Of a DNA stretch of 64,000 nt, positions 52,853 to 62,825 are shown one piece after another (position 1 is the stretch's first letter; each line of letters begins with the position of its first letter). The stretch spans positions 2,480,001-2,544,000 of the forward strand of contig JAHBZQ010000001.1 of NCBI GenBank assembly GCA_019635355.1, written 5' to 3'. The translations under genes and the position numbers were made by a program. The stretch is from Rhizobacter sp. GTDB lineage: Bacteria; Pseudomonadota; Gammaproteobacteria; Burkholderiales; Burkholderiaceae_C. Under the pieces are notes generated by a model. It did not search any database, was not told the origin of the DNA, and saw nothing but the letters and a program-made list of their open reading frames with translations.

Positions 52853-53524
52853 TCAGCGGATGATTTGGATCTTCTTCTGCAGTCGACGCACGAGCATCGA
52901 GAGACTGAAGCAGATCACGAAGTAGACGACGGCGGCGACGAGGTAGGTCTCCACCGGCCGGTTGAAGTTCTTGCCTGCGACCTCGAAGCCCTTGAGCAGG
53001 TCGTAGGCGCCGATCGCGTACACGAGCGAGGTGTCCTGGAACAGGATGATGGTCTGCGTGAGCAGCACCGGCAGCATGTTGCGGAAAGCCTGCGGCAGCA
53101 CGATGAGTTGCATGGTCTGGCGGTAGTTCATGCCCACCGCGTAGCCCGCATACACCTGCCCGCGCGGCACACTCTGGATGCCCGCGCGCATGATCTCGGA
53201 GTAATAGGCCGCCTCGAACACCGTGAAGGTGATGATGGCCGACAGCTCCGCCCCCATCGGCCGGCCGATCAGCATGGGGATCAGCAGGAAGAACCACAGG
53301 ATCACCATCACGAGCGGGATGGAGCGCAGCGTGTTCACGTAGAACGCCGCCGGCACCTCCAGCCACTTCTTGCCCGACAGCCGCATGAGCGCAAGCAAGG
53401 TGCCAAGGATGATGCCGCCGATCATCGCGATCAGCGTGAGCTGCACCGAGTAGATGAAGCCCTTGGCGACGAAGCTGGAGATGACGTCCCAGTTGAGGAA
53501 CTTGAAATCGAGTGTGGAAATCAT
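52853..53524 (-). CDS. gltK: Glutamate/aspartate ABC transporter permease
   Basis: This 223-residue HisM-type permease has five membrane helices and the EAA loop GIQSVPRGQVYAGYAVGMNYRQTMQLIVLP. Its ATG overlaps the gltJ stop by 4 bp, and gltL follows after 11 bp. Confidence 0.92.
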   Translation of the reverse strand: MISTLDFKFLNWDVISSFVAKGFIYSVQLTLIAMIGGIILGTLLALMRLSGKKWLEVPAAFYVNTLRSIPLVMVILWFFLLIPMLIGRPMGAELSAIITFTVFEAAYYSEIMRAGIQSVPRGQVYAGYAVGMNYRQTMQLIVLPQAFRNMLPVLLTQTIILFQDTSLVYAIGAYDLLKGFEVAGKNFNRPVETYLVAAVVYFVICFSLSMLVRRLQKKIQIIR

Positions 53525-54231
53525 CGTCCGGCTCCCAGCGTGCCGGGGATCTGCACCTTGTGTTCGATGAACAAGGCGATCCGGTTGATGGCGAAGGCCG
53601 AGATGAAGTAGAGGCCGGTCACCGCGAGGTAGACCTCGACGCCGCGCGAGGTCTCTTCCTGCGCCTGCATGGCGAACATCGTCAGCTCGGCCACGCTCAC
53701 CGCAAAGGCCACGGCCGAGTTCTTGATGATGTTCATGCTCTCGCTCGTGAGCGGCGGGATGACGATGCGAAACGCCATCGGCAGCAGCACGTAGCGGTAG
53801 GTCTGCGGCAGCGTGAGGCCCATCGCGAGGCCCGCATAGCGCTGGCCCTTGGGCAGCGCCTGGATGCCCGCCTTCACCTGCTCGGAGACGCGCGCCGAGG
53901 TGAAGAAGCCCAGCGCGAACACCACGAGGACGAAGCTCGGCACGCTGCGCAAGCTCAGGAAGATGCCCGGGATCACGTGGTACCAGAGAAAGATCTGGAC
54001 CAGGAGCGGGATGTTGCGGAAGAGCTCCGTCCATGCTTCGCCGAAGAACGCGAGCCCCTTGTGCGGCACGGTGCGCAGGATGCCGACCAGCGAGCCCACC
54101 ACCAGGGCCACCACCAGGGCCAGCACGGCCACCGAGAGCGTCCACCCCCAGGCAGACATCATCCACTCGAGGTAGGTCCGTCCTCCTCCGTCATCGCGCA
54201 GGAAGACCTGCCAGTCCCATGTTTGCCCCAC
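53521..54231 (-). CDS. gltJ: Glutamate/aspartate ABC transporter permease
   Basis: This 236-residue HisM-type permease has the loop GIQALPKGQRYAGLAMGLTLPQTYRYVLLP. It pairs with gltK. A hairpin with a T-run lies between it and gltI. Confidence 0.92.
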   Translation of the reverse strand: MGQTWDWQVFLRDDGGGRTYLEWMMSAWGWTLSVAVLALVVALVVGSLVGILRTVPHKGLAFFGEAWTELFRNIPLLVQIFLWYHVIPGIFLSLRSVPSFVLVVFALGFFTSARVSEQVKAGIQALPKGQRYAGLAMGLTLPQTYRYVLLPMAFRIVIPPLTSESMNIIKNSAVAFAVSVAELTMFAMQAQEETSRGVEVYLAVTGLYFISAFAINRIALFIEHKVQIPGTLGAGR

Positions 54232-54284
54232 GGCGCGCTCCTCTTGTCATGTGCCGGGCCCTGGCGGCCTCGTGGGCCCCAAGG

Positions 54285-54315
54285 AAAAAGCGCGGCCGGA
54301 TTCCCGTGCCGCGCT
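54285..54315 (-). terminator. Attenuating terminator between gltI and gltJ
   Basis: On the minus strand AGCGCGGC and its complement GCCGCGCT enclose a 12-base loop and are followed by TTTTCC. Partial termination here would give more binding protein than permease. Confidence 0.7.
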
Positions 54316-54369
54316 CCGAATGTAAGCAAGCCCTGCGCCACCGGGCGCTAGGGCTTGTCTCGATGCGCC

Positions 54370-55257
54370 TTACTTCTTGGCGTAGTCTTCCATCGGCTTG
54401 TCGTTGGGGTTGGCCCAGGCGTCCTTGGTCGCTTGCGACAGGGCCAGGCCGATCTTGGTGTTCGACGGCGGGATCGGCTGCATGAACCACTTGTCGTACA
54501 GCTTGGCGAGCTCGCCGCTCTTGACCATGCCCTGGATGCTCGTGTCGACGGCCTTCTTGAAGGCCGCGTCGTCCTTGCGCAGCATGCAGGCGATCGGCTC
54601 GACCGACAGCACTTCGCCGACGATCTTGAAATCGGCCGGGTTCTTCGACGAGGAGATGTTCTTCGCGAGGATGGAGCCGTCCATCACGAAGGCATCGGCG
54701 CGGCCGGTTTCCAGCAGCAGGAAGCTGTCGGCGTGGTCCTTGCCGAAGACTTCCTTGAAGTCGACGCCGTTGGCGCGCTCGTGCTTGCGCAGCGTCTGCA
54801 CCGAGGTCGTGCCGGTGGTGGTGGCCACCGTCTTGCCGACGAGGTCCTTGATCGACGTGATGCCGGAGTTCGCCTTCACGGCGATGCGCACTTCCTCGAC
54901 GTAGGTCGTCATCGCGAACGACACGTCTTTCTGGCGCGCGGCGTTGTTGGTGGTGGAGCCGCATTCGAGGTCGACGGTGCCGTTCTGCACGAGCGGGATG
55001 CGGTTCTGCGAGGTCACCGGCTGGTACTTGACCTCGAGCTTGGCAAGGCCCAGCTGCTTCTGCAGGTCGGCGATCACCCGCTCGGCCATCTCGGTGTGGA
55101 AGCCCACGTACTTGCCGTTGCCCAGCGTGTAAGACAGGCCGGAAGACTCGCGCACGCCGAGCGTGATCGAGCCGCTGTCCTTGATCTTCTTGAGCGTGTC
55201 GGCGTGGGCCACACCCACGGCAAACACCGCGGCCAGGGTGAGCAGGGTCTTTTTCAT
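54370..55257 (-). CDS. gltI: Glutamate/aspartate ABC transporter substrate-binding protein
   Basis: This 295-residue periplasmic protein has a signal peptide (1-19, ending AHA) and the type 3 solute-binding fold. The pattern DSGSITLGVRESSGLSYTLGNGKYVGFHTEMAERV and NGTVDLECGSTTNN matches GltI. It delivers L-glutamate and L-aspartate to GltJKL. Confidence 0.93.
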   Translation of the reverse strand: MKKTLLTLAAVFAVGVAHADTLKKIKDSGSITLGVRESSGLSYTLGNGKYVGFHTEMAERVIADLQKQLGLAKLEVKYQPVTSQNRIPLVQNGTVDLECGSTTNNAARQKDVSFAMTTYVEEVRIAVKANSGITSIKDLVGKTVATTTGTTSVQTLRKHERANGVDFKEVFGKDHADSFLLLETGRADAFVMDGSILAKNISSSKNPADFKIVGEVLSVEPIACMLRKDDAAFKKAVDTSIQGMVKSGELAKLYDKWFMQPIPPSNTKIGLALSQATKDAWANPNDKPMEDYAKK

Positions 55258-55372
55258 GCGAACTCCTTCGGGTTAGGAATCAAGTAGGGGCGGCGGGTCA
55301 GCCGGAAAAAGCATTCTAGGGACGGCCGCCTGCGTGGAACCACGTAGAAGCCCGCAAGTTGAATGCCGGCCT

Positions 55373-56302
55373 TTAGCCCTGCGCCGCGCCACCTTCACGC
55401 AGGAAATCCCACAACGCTTGAGCCTGCGGTTTGGTATGACGCGCCATCTCGGGCCGCTCGCGATAGAGGCGCACCTCCATCGACAACTCGCATGCGCCTG
55501 GCGCCGAGGCGCGCACCAGGCGGTGGTTGCGCGTCTCCTTCTCGACCGAGCTGTTGGGCAGGAAGGCGAGGCCGTGGCCCTCGAGTGCCATCGCCTTCAG
55601 GCCCTCGGCCATGTCGGTCTCGTAGATCGGGTCGAGCACCAGCGGCACCGGCGAGAGCTTGATCACCTGCTCGACCAGCCGCCCGAGGTAAGCCCCGGAG
55701 GCGTAGCTCAGGAAGGGCACCTTCTCGCCCGGCTTGGCCGGCAGGCGGAACATCGGCTGGCCGTTGGCGTCGGCCCGCGCATAGGGCGCGAGCGTCTCCT
55801 GGCCGATGCTGAGCATCTCGTAGCGGTCGGGGTTGAGCTGCAGCGGCTGGCTCGGGTGGTGGTAGGCGATGAGCAGGTCGCAGCTGCCTTCGGTGAGCAG
55901 CATGACCGCGTCGTGCACATTGAGCGCCATCAGCCGGCTCTTGAGCGCACCGAAGCGGCGCCGCAGGTCCATCACCCAATGCGGGAAGAAGGTGACGGCC
56001 AGCGAGTGCGGCACGGCGAACTCGATCATGTCCTGCCCCGCCACCTGGTGGCTGTGCATCATGTTGCGGGTGGTCTGCAGCGCACCGAGGATCTCGAGCG
56101 CCTGCGAGCGGAAGGTCTCGCCGGCCGGCGTGAGGCGCGTGGGGTAGGACGAACGGTCGACGAGGTCGATGCCCGCCCAGGCTTCGAGCGCCTGGATGCG
56201 GCGCGAGAACGCCGGCTGCGTGACGTGCCGCAGCTGGGCCGAGCGCGAGAAGCTGTGCGTCTCGGCCAGGCTCACGAAATCTTCAAGCCACTTGGTTTCC
56301 AT
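55373..56302 (-). CDS. LysR-family transcriptional regulator
   Basis: This 309-residue protein has the N-terminal helix-turn-helix (FVSLAETHSFSRSAQLRHVTQPAFSRRIQALE) and a LysR substrate-binding domain (about 90-300). It lies upstream of gltI in the same orientation, but a regulatory link is not shown by sequence. Confidence 0.92.
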   Translation of the reverse strand: METKWLEDFVSLAETHSFSRSAQLRHVTQPAFSRRIQALEAWAGIDLVDRSSYPTRLTPAGETFRSQALEILGALQTTRNMMHSHQVAGQDMIEFAVPHSLAVTFFPHWVMDLRRRFGALKSRLMALNVHDAVMLLTEGSCDLLIAYHHPSQPLQLNPDRYEMLSIGQETLAPYARADANGQPMFRLPAKPGEKVPFLSYASGAYLGRLVEQVIKLSPVPLVLDPIYETDMAEGLKAMALEGHGLAFLPNSSVEKETRNHRLVRASAPGACELSMEVRLYRERPEMARHTKPQAQALWDFLREGGAAQG

Positions 56303-56464
56303 CGTCGCGCAATTTCAGCACAGGGCCCTCACCCCCCGGCCGAGGGGAAACGCAACAACTGGCTTCGAGGCGCTAACGAGCGCACACAAGAGATACCCCC
56401 CACCCGCTGGCGTGCAACAGGGGCGGGTGCAACGCTGCATGGCCTCGTTGGAACAGGTCCCGCC

Positions 56465-58828
56465 ATGCCCCACGCTCACCCTCGACTCGCCCTCCTCGGC
56501 CTGATGCTCGCCACCGCGCTCGTCGCATGCGGCGGCGGCGAGGGTGGCAGCCCCTCGGCCACCGCGCCTGCCCCGGCACCCGCTCCGGGGGCGCCGCCGT
56601 CTCCAGCCCCGGTGCCCGCGCCTTCGCCCGCCCCCGCGCCACCCCCGGCCGAAGAGGCGCCGCGCCCGCCCGGCAATGCCCCCGTCGTGCGCGTGCTGCG
56701 CGACGACCGAGTGGCGACCATCGAGATGGACTACAACGCCGCCAGCCCCTGGGGCCAGTTCTGGAACATGAGCGGCTCGCCGGATGACGACGCCGGCTTC
56801 CTCGTCACCTGGTGGCCGCAAACCACCACCGCGGCCGAGCGCGCCGATGCCGCCTTGCGCGCCAACGCCGCGCTGTGCCTGAGCCCGGCCACCAACGCAC
56901 GCGTCTCGGCACTCGCCGCCGGCAACACCGTGGCACCGCAGGCGCTCGACCTGCCCACCGGCGCCCGCTGGCTCGTCACCGCCAACCGGCGCGTGCAGCT
57001 GCAGCCGCTCGACAACGGCCGCGCCTACACCGTGCGCGTGCAGCGCCTGAGTGCGCGCGGCAGGATCACCAGCCCGGCCACCGAGTTCAGCTTCAATGGT
57101 GGCGACGCCACGCGCGTCAACGCCCTGCGCGCGAGCCTCACCCACTTCGACGACTTCAACCTGCCGCTCGGCCCGGCCGACGAGACGCTGTGGAACAACG
57201 CGAGCATGGTCTCGACCGACCCGCGCTTCAACCTCTTCTTCGTCAACGACCAGTTCCATGCCCACACGCTGCACGGCACGCGGGTCGACAACACCGGTGA
57301 CCGCTCGCAGACCTCGCAGCGTTTCCGCAAGAAGATCCGCATCGAGTCGGGTGCGCGCCGGCGCATCGTCTTCGACATGGACTCGCCGCTCTCGCCGCGC
57401 TCGGTGTGGTACCTCGACCTGAACCCGATCCCCGCCGACCTCACCGGCCATGCGAGCTTCTTCGATGAAGAAGGGGCGGTCGGCCTGCCCGCCGGCGTGC
57501 TGCGCCTGCGCGCCCAAGGGCAGACACTCAGCGTGAGCATCGTCGACCTGCGCGGCGCCTCGCACCAGGTGGCGAGCGTCAACATGGAAGAGCTTGGCCG
57601 CCAGGCGGTGCCCAACGTGCGCCGCGCCTTCGACGTGCGCGTGGGCACCACCGGCGTCCAGGTGTTCATCGACGGCCAGAGCGTCATCGACGCCAGCTAC
57701 GGCGCCTACACCTTGCCCGCCGCCGACTACGAGCTGCTGTGGGTGGCCTTCGGCTACAACACCGCGAAAGACGGCGTGCCCTACTTCCTGCAGCACTGGG
57801 ACAACTTCGGCTTCGACGGCCCGGTGGTCGATGCGCGCACCACGCACAACTACGTGACGCGCATTGCCGGCACCGACTACCAGAAGGCGCAAGGCGGTGC
57901 GCCGGCCACCTTCACCATCAACATCCCCGACGACCTGCGCCCCACCGTGGCGGGCGCCACGGCCGAAGCCTGGCTGGTCTACACCTACCAGATGGGCGAC
58001 TACTCGTACCTCAACATCGCAACGGGCGACACCGTGCGCGTCAACGGCGGCAGCCGCTACCCGCTGCCGCAGCCGGCCAACAACAGCTCGCCGCTCAACA
58101 GCGAAGCCAGCGGCTGGGGCACGCCGCACACCGCGCGCATCAAGCTCGGCGAGCTCGTGCGCGGCGGCACGTCACCGCTGGTCGTCGGCGCCAACACCTT
58201 CCAGTTCAACGCTCAGAACGCCGGCCTGCTCAACGTGCACGTCGAAGTGCTGTACCCACCGGGCAGCGCACCGGCCTACACGCCGCCCTCGGCGATCCAC
58301 CCCTTCCCCTTGCACTCGCAGTTGCCGCGGCTCGGCCCGCCGGCACGACTGCAGCGCATCGGCAGCACCGACGTCGGGGGCGACCAGCACATCACCAACC
58401 CCAATCGCGTGCCGATCGCGGTGCAGGGCCTTGTGCCGGTGAACATCGAAGCCGGAAACGCCAGCTGGGCCGGCTGGGCGCCGCAGCTGATGCATGTGCC
58501 CGCCGTGAGCACCGAGGTGTGGAGCACCGGCGGCACGGCCGGGCTGCAGCAGATCGAGGTCTTCATCCGCCGTGTGGGCACCGGCAGCGGGCCCGGCGAG
58601 CGCATCCTGCAACTCGACACCGCCGTCGACGCGCCGGCACCGCAAGGCCGCTACCTGCTGGAGTTCGACTCGCGCCGTTTTGCCAACGGCGACTACGAGC
58701 TCTTCGTGCAGGCCACCACGCCCAGCGGCCTCAAGAGCCACCCGAGCTATGGCGACGAGACCTACCGCTTCGATGCGGCGCTGCTATCGGGCGCGTACTA
58801 CCCGATTCCCATCCGCATCCAGAACTGA
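56465..58828 (+). CDS. Large lipoprotein of unknown function
   Basis: This 787-residue protein has lipobox LVAC (Cys19), then a Pro/Ala-rich linker (about 25-75) and a beta-rich body. Residues about 200-460 resemble a laminin G/concanavalin-like fold (NPIPADLTGHASFFDEEG, VFIDGQSVIDASYG). The rest has repeated strand patterns and ends PIPIRIQN. No catalytic residues are recognisable. The start at 56465 is the one giving the lipoprotein signal. It is probably surface-exposed and carbohydrate- or polymer-binding, but that is a guess from fold impression. Confidence 0.75.
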   Translation: MPHAHPRLALLGLMLATALVACGGGEGGSPSATAPAPAPAPGAPPSPAPVPAPSPAPAPPPAEEAPRPPGNAPVVRVLRDDRVATIEMDYNAASPWGQFWNMSGSPDDDAGFLVTWWPQTTTAAERADAALRANAALCLSPATNARVSALAAGNTVAPQALDLPTGARWLVTANRRVQLQPLDNGRAYTVRVQRLSARGRITSPATEFSFNGGDATRVNALRASLTHFDDFNLPLGPADETLWNNASMVSTDPRFNLFFVNDQFHAHTLHGTRVDNTGDRSQTSQRFRKKIRIESGARRRIVFDMDSPLSPRSVWYLDLNPIPADLTGHASFFDEEGAVGLPAGVLRLRAQGQTLSVSIVDLRGASHQVASVNMEELGRQAVPNVRRAFDVRVGTTGVQVFIDGQSVIDASYGAYTLPAADYELLWVAFGYNTAKDGVPYFLQHWDNFGFDGPVVDARTTHNYVTRIAGTDYQKAQGGAPATFTINIPDDLRPTVAGATAEAWLVYTYQMGDYSYLNIATGDTVRVNGGSRYPLPQPANNSSPLNSEASGWGTPHTARIKLGELVRGGTSPLVVGANTFQFNAQNAGLLNVHVEVLYPPGSAPAYTPPSAIHPFPLHSQLPRLGPPARLQRIGSTDVGGDQHITNPNRVPIAVQGLVPVNIEAGNASWAGWAPQLMHVPAVSTEVWSTGGTAGLQQIEVFIRRVGTGSGPGERILQLDTAVDAPAPQGRYLLEFDSRRFANGDYELFVQATTPSGLKSHPSYGDETYRFDAALLSGAYYPIPIRIQN

Positions 58829-58837
58829 TGAAGACGA

Positions 58838-60667
58838 TCAGGCAGTCTCGGCGTCGGCTTCGGCCGTGTTCTGCTGCAGCTGCCACATCGCTGCGTAACG
58901 GCCTTGCAGCGCCAGCAGCTCGGCATGCGTGCCGCGCTCGACGATGCGCCCCTGCTCCATCACCAGGATCTGGTGCGCCTCGACCACCGTCGACAGCCGG
59001 TGCGCGATCACCAGCGCCGTCTTGTTGCGCGCCACGCCCTGCAGTTCGGCCTGGATGGCACGCTCGTTGGCCGAGTCGAGCGCCGAAGTCGCTTCATCGA
59101 AGATCATGATCGGCGGGTTCTTGAGCAGCGTGCGGGCGATGGCCACACGCTGCTTCTCGCCGCCGCTGAGCTTCAGGCCACGCTCGCCGACCGCGGTGTC
59201 GTAGCCCTTGGGCGTGGAGACGATGAAGTCGTGGATGCGCGCCGCCTTCGCCGCCGCTTCGATCTGCTCGCGCGTGGCGCCGGTGCGGCCGTAGGCGATG
59301 TTGTAGGCCACGGTGTCGTTGAAGAGCACCGTGTCTTGCGGCACGATGCCGATGGCCTCGCGCACGCTCCCCTGTTGGACCGTGCGGATGTCCTGGCCAT
59401 CGATGCTGATCGAGCCCGAGTTCACGTCGTAGAAGCGGTACAGCAGCCGGGCGAGCGTGCTCTTGCCCGAGCCCGAGGGGCCGACCACCGCCACCGTCTT
59501 GCCGGCCGGGATCTCGAAGCTCACGTCGTGCAGGATGGGCCGCGCCGGCTCGTAGGCGAAGTTGACGTGGCTGAACTTGACGTGACCTTCTGTCACCTGC
59601 AGCGGCGGCGCGCCCGGCGCGTCGTCGACCTCGCGTTCGCGCTCCATCAGCGTGAACATCTTGTCGAGGTCGGTCAGGCTCTGCTTGATTTCGCGGTAGA
59701 TCACGCCCAGGAAGTTGAGCGGGATGTAGAGCTGGATCATGAAGGCGTTGACCATCACCAGGTCACCGAGCGTCATGCGGCCGTCGACCACGCCGCTCGT
59801 GGCCATGTAGAGCATCGCCACCAGGCCGACGGCGATGATGAGCTGCTGGCCGGTGTTCAAGATCGACAGCGTGGTCTGCGCCTTGAGCTGCGCGCGGCGC
59901 AGGCGCTCCAGGCTCTCGTCGTAGCGCTTCGCTTCGAAGTCTTCGTTGTTGAAGTACTTGACCGTCTCGTAGTTGAGCAGCGAGTCGATGGCGCGGGTGT
60001 GGCTGGTGGAGTCGAGCTCGTTGACCTGCTTGCGGAACTGCGTGCGCCAGTTGGTCACCGTGATGGTGAAGGCGATGTAGACCACCAGCGCCGCAATCGT
60101 GATCCACGCGAACCAGGCGTCGAACTTCACGCCTAGCAGCGTGAGCACCATCACCACTTCGATGAGCGTGGGCACGATGCTGTAGAGCGAATAGGAGATC
60201 AGCGAGTGCACGGCGCGGGTGCCGCGCTCGATGTCGCGCGTCATGCCGCCCGTCTGGCGCTCGAGGTGGAAACGCAGGCTCAGCGAGTGCAGGTGGCGGA
60301 AGACGCTCAGCGAAATGCTGCGCGCCGTGCCCTCGGTCGCTTTCGCGAACACCAGCTCGCGCAGCTCGGTGAAGAGCGAGGTCGACAGGCGCAGCGCGCC
60401 ATACGCGATCAAAAGCCCGACGGGCACGACAAGCAAGGCGCGCGCATCGCCCGGCTTGAGCGACATGCTGTCGACCAGCTCCTTCAACAGGAGCGGCACG
60501 CTCACGTTGGCGACCTTCGCCCCCACCATGAAGCCCAGCGCGAGCAGCACGCGCCAGCGGTAGTGCCACAGGTAAGGCAGCAGCTTGCGCAGGGTGGCCC
60601 AGTCGGAGCGCGGCCCGCTCGAAGCAGGCGCGGGAGGCATGGAAGACGACACGGATTCTCGACGCAT
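58838..60667 (-). CDS. Atm1/HMT1-type ABC exporter (fused permease-ATPase)
   Basis: This 609-residue half-transporter has six membrane helices (about 45-340) and an ABC domain (about 375-600): Walker A GPSGSGKST, signature LSGGEKQRVAIARTL, Walker B PIMIFDEATSALD. The segment SISLSVFRHLHSLSLRFHLERQTGGMTRDIERGTRAVH is diagnostic for the Atm1/ABCB7 family. It likely exports glutathione-linked sulfur or metal conjugates. Confidence 0.9.
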   Translation of the reverse strand: MRRESVSSSMPPAPASSGPRSDWATLRKLLPYLWHYRWRVLLALGFMVGAKVANVSVPLLLKELVDSMSLKPGDARALLVVPVGLLIAYGALRLSTSLFTELRELVFAKATEGTARSISLSVFRHLHSLSLRFHLERQTGGMTRDIERGTRAVHSLISYSLYSIVPTLIEVVMVLTLLGVKFDAWFAWITIAALVVYIAFTITVTNWRTQFRKQVNELDSTSHTRAIDSLLNYETVKYFNNEDFEAKRYDESLERLRRAQLKAQTTLSILNTGQQLIIAVGLVAMLYMATSGVVDGRMTLGDLVMVNAFMIQLYIPLNFLGVIYREIKQSLTDLDKMFTLMEREREVDDAPGAPPLQVTEGHVKFSHVNFAYEPARPILHDVSFEIPAGKTVAVVGPSGSGKSTLARLLYRFYDVNSGSISIDGQDIRTVQQGSVREAIGIVPQDTVLFNDTVAYNIAYGRTGATREQIEAAAKAARIHDFIVSTPKGYDTAVGERGLKLSGGEKQRVAIARTLLKNPPIMIFDEATSALDSANERAIQAELQGVARNKTALVIAHRLSTVVEAHQILVMEQGRIVERGTHAELLALQGRYAAMWQLQQNTAEADAETA

Positions 60668-60699
60668 CACCTCAGTGTGCCAGCGCAAAGCGTTCCACA

Positions 60700-61134
60700 A
60701 TGCAGCCCATGACTTCTGCGACCAACACCCTGCCCACGACCTTGCCCGTGACGCTGCCCACCGACATGGACCTCGTCATGCGCGTGATGCCCATGCCGTC
60801 CGACGCGAACGGCAACGGCGACATCTTCGGCGGCTGGATCATGGCCCAGGTGGACCTGGCCGGCTCGGTGCTTCCGAACCGCATCGCCAAGGGCCGCATC
60901 GCCACCGTGGCGGTCAACCAGTTCATCTTCAAGCAGCCCGTCTCGATGGGCGACCTCTTGAGCCTGTACGCACGCGTCGAGCGCATCGGCCGCACCTCGG
61001 TCACGGTGCATGTGGAGGTCTACGCCGAGCGCAACCCGGCCAAGCTCGAAGTCGTGAAGGTCACCGAGGCCAGCCTCACCTACGTGGCCATCGACGACCA
61101 GGGCAAGCCCCGGCCGCTGCCGCCCCAAGACTGA
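60700..61134 (+). CDS. yciA: Acyl-CoA thioesterase, YciA type
   Basis: This 144-residue hot-dog-fold protein has the YciA pattern MPSDANGNGDIFGGWIMAQVDLAG (catalytic Asp in the conserved NGDIFGG region) and SLTYVAIDDQGKPRPLP at the end. It hydrolyses acyl-CoAs. ATGs at 60700 and 60709 are both possible. It is divergent from the Atm1-type gene. Confidence 0.9.
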   Translation: MQPMTSATNTLPTTLPVTLPTDMDLVMRVMPMPSDANGNGDIFGGWIMAQVDLAGSVLPNRIAKGRIATVAVNQFIFKQPVSMGDLLSLYARVERIGRTSVTVHVEVYAERNPAKLEVVKVTEASLTYVAIDDQGKPRPLPPQD

Positions 61135-61149
61135 GCGCGGCAGCGCCCC

Positions 61150-61971
61150 TCAGAGGTCGAGGGGCTGCGTGTCTTGCGCCTCGCCACGCCGGCTGCGCCG
61201 GGTGGGCACGGTCTTCGGCAGGCGCGGCACGATCTCGTGGACGATCAGGCCGGCGAGCTGCTCGGCCCACATCGCATACGCCGCCGGGCCGGGGTGGAAG
61301 CCGTCTTCGGCCATCAAGACGCTGGAGTCGTTGCCAGGCGCCGGGATGTCGGGCTCGATGGGCACCGGCAGCCACCAGCGCTCCGACCACCGATCCGACC
61401 ACGCGCTGAGCGCCTGGTTGTAGGCCTGGGCATCGGTGCCGAGCACCCAGCGCAGCGGGTTGGGCAGCATGGGGAACGCGTGGACCGGCGGGATGCCGGT
61501 GTGCACCGTGTGCTTGATGCCGGCACGGCGGGCGGCGGCACGGTCGAGCTTGTCGAGCTGGGCGAGCCAGGTGGCCACCGGCACCTGCGCGATCACGTCG
61601 TTGAGGCCGAGCGCCGTCACCATCACGTCCGCCGGGTGGAGCGAGAGCTTGCGCACCGCGGCGAGCGAGCTGCGGGTGGAGTCGCCGCTGCGGGCAATAA
61701 GCTGCCAGACCACCGCGCCGTGCAAGCGCTGCGACAGCGCCTCGCTCAAACGGCCGGCCAGGGCCTGGATCTGGTTCTTCGCGCCGACACCGGCCGCAGA
61801 CGAGTCGCCCACGATCAGGATGCGCAGCTTCACGCGCCCGGTGCCGGCAACCCCCTCGCGCGGGCCCTCGGCTTCGGGCAGGCGCAAGGCACTGCGGCGC
61901 ACCTGCCGGCCCTGCCACAGCAGCACCGGCACGAGAAGGAACTTGATGGCTTTGAAGAGCCCGGAATTCAT
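61150..61971 (-). CDS. SGNH-family esterase, membrane-anchored
   Basis: This 273-residue protein has an N-terminal hydrophobic segment (about 5-20). The SGNH blocks are GDSSAAG (about 55, nucleophile Ser), a Gly-containing segment, GLND (about 122) and DGFHP (about 224, Asp and His). It is likely an esterase or deacylase facing the periplasm. The substrate is unknown. Confidence 0.83.
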   Translation of the reverse strand: MNSGLFKAIKFLLVPVLLWQGRQVRRSALRLPEAEGPREGVAGTGRVKLRILIVGDSSAAGVGAKNQIQALAGRLSEALSQRLHGAVVWQLIARSGDSTRSSLAAVRKLSLHPADVMVTALGLNDVIAQVPVATWLAQLDKLDRAAARRAGIKHTVHTGIPPVHAFPMLPNPLRWVLGTDAQAYNQALSAWSDRWSERWWLPVPIEPDIPAPGNDSSVLMAEDGFHPGPAAYAMWAEQLAGLIVHEIVPRLPKTVPTRRSRRGEAQDTQPLDL

Positions 61972-62025
61972 GCGCGCGACGATACCCGCAGGCCGCCCGG
62001 GCCGGCACCGCTCAAGTGTGCGGAA

Positions 62026-62793
62026 TCAGGAAAACTGACTGAAATCCGGCTTTCGTTTCTGGAAGAAGGCGCTGAACGCTTCCTTCGCCTCGGGGCTCTG
62101 GAGCTGAGCCGCGAAGACGGCGTTCTCGGCGTCGATGGTCTGGAACAGACCCTCGGCCAGGCGCCCGCGCATCAGCTTCTTGGTCGCGCGGATGGCGCCC
62201 GGCGGCAGCGCGTTGAAGCGCTCGGCCACGCGGCGCGCGTGGGGGGCCACTTCATTAGCCGGCAGCACCGCGTTGGCAATGCCGCACTCCACCGCTTCGG
62301 CGCCGGTGAAGGGGTCGCCCAGCATCAGCTTCTCAGCCGCCTTGCGCTGGCCCATCAGCTGCGGAATGAGCTGGCTGGAGGCGAACTCGGGCACCAGGCC
62401 CAGGGCCACGAAGGGCATGACGAGGCGGGCTTCGTCCGACACGTAGACGAAGTCGCAGTGCAGCAGCAGCGTGGTGCCGATGCCGATGGCCGCGCCGGTG
62501 ACGGCGGCGATCACCGGCTTGTCGCAGCCGATCAGCGCGTCCATGAAGGCGCGCGCGGGCGACACGGCCGAGGCGGCGGCCGAGCGCTTGGCGAAGTCTT
62601 CGATGTCGTTGCCGGAGGTGAAGATGCCGGGCTGCCCGGTGATGAGCACGCTGCGCACGGCGCCGTCGGCCTTGGCATCGTTGAGGCCCTTGGCCATCGC
62701 CAGGTACATCTCGCTCGTGAGCGCGTTCTTCTTGTCGGGGCGGGCGATCTCGATGGTGTAGACGCCGTTGAGCAGCGCAGTCTTGATGGTCAT
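62026..62793 (-). CDS. Enoyl-CoA hydratase/isomerase
   Basis: This 255-residue crotonase-fold enzyme has the oxyanion-hole pattern FTSGNDIEDF and AAVTGAAIGIGTTLLLHCDFVYVSDEA. The position of Glu144 in classical hydratases reads FVALGLVPEFAS, with a Glu near the second catalytic position only, so an isomerase-like reaction is possible. CGGAG lies before the ATG. Confidence 0.87.
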   Translation of the reverse strand: MTIKTALLNGVYTIEIARPDKKNALTSEMYLAMAKGLNDAKADGAVRSVLITGQPGIFTSGNDIEDFAKRSAAASAVSPARAFMDALIGCDKPVIAAVTGAAIGIGTTLLLHCDFVYVSDEARLVMPFVALGLVPEFASSQLIPQLMGQRKAAEKLMLGDPFTGAEAVECGIANAVLPANEVAPHARRVAERFNALPPGAIRATKKLMRGRLAEGLFQTIDAENAVFAAQLQSPEAKEAFSAFFQKRKPDFSQFS

Positions 62794-62825
62794 GTCTGTC
62801 TCCGAAGGGGAATGGGAATTCTGCG

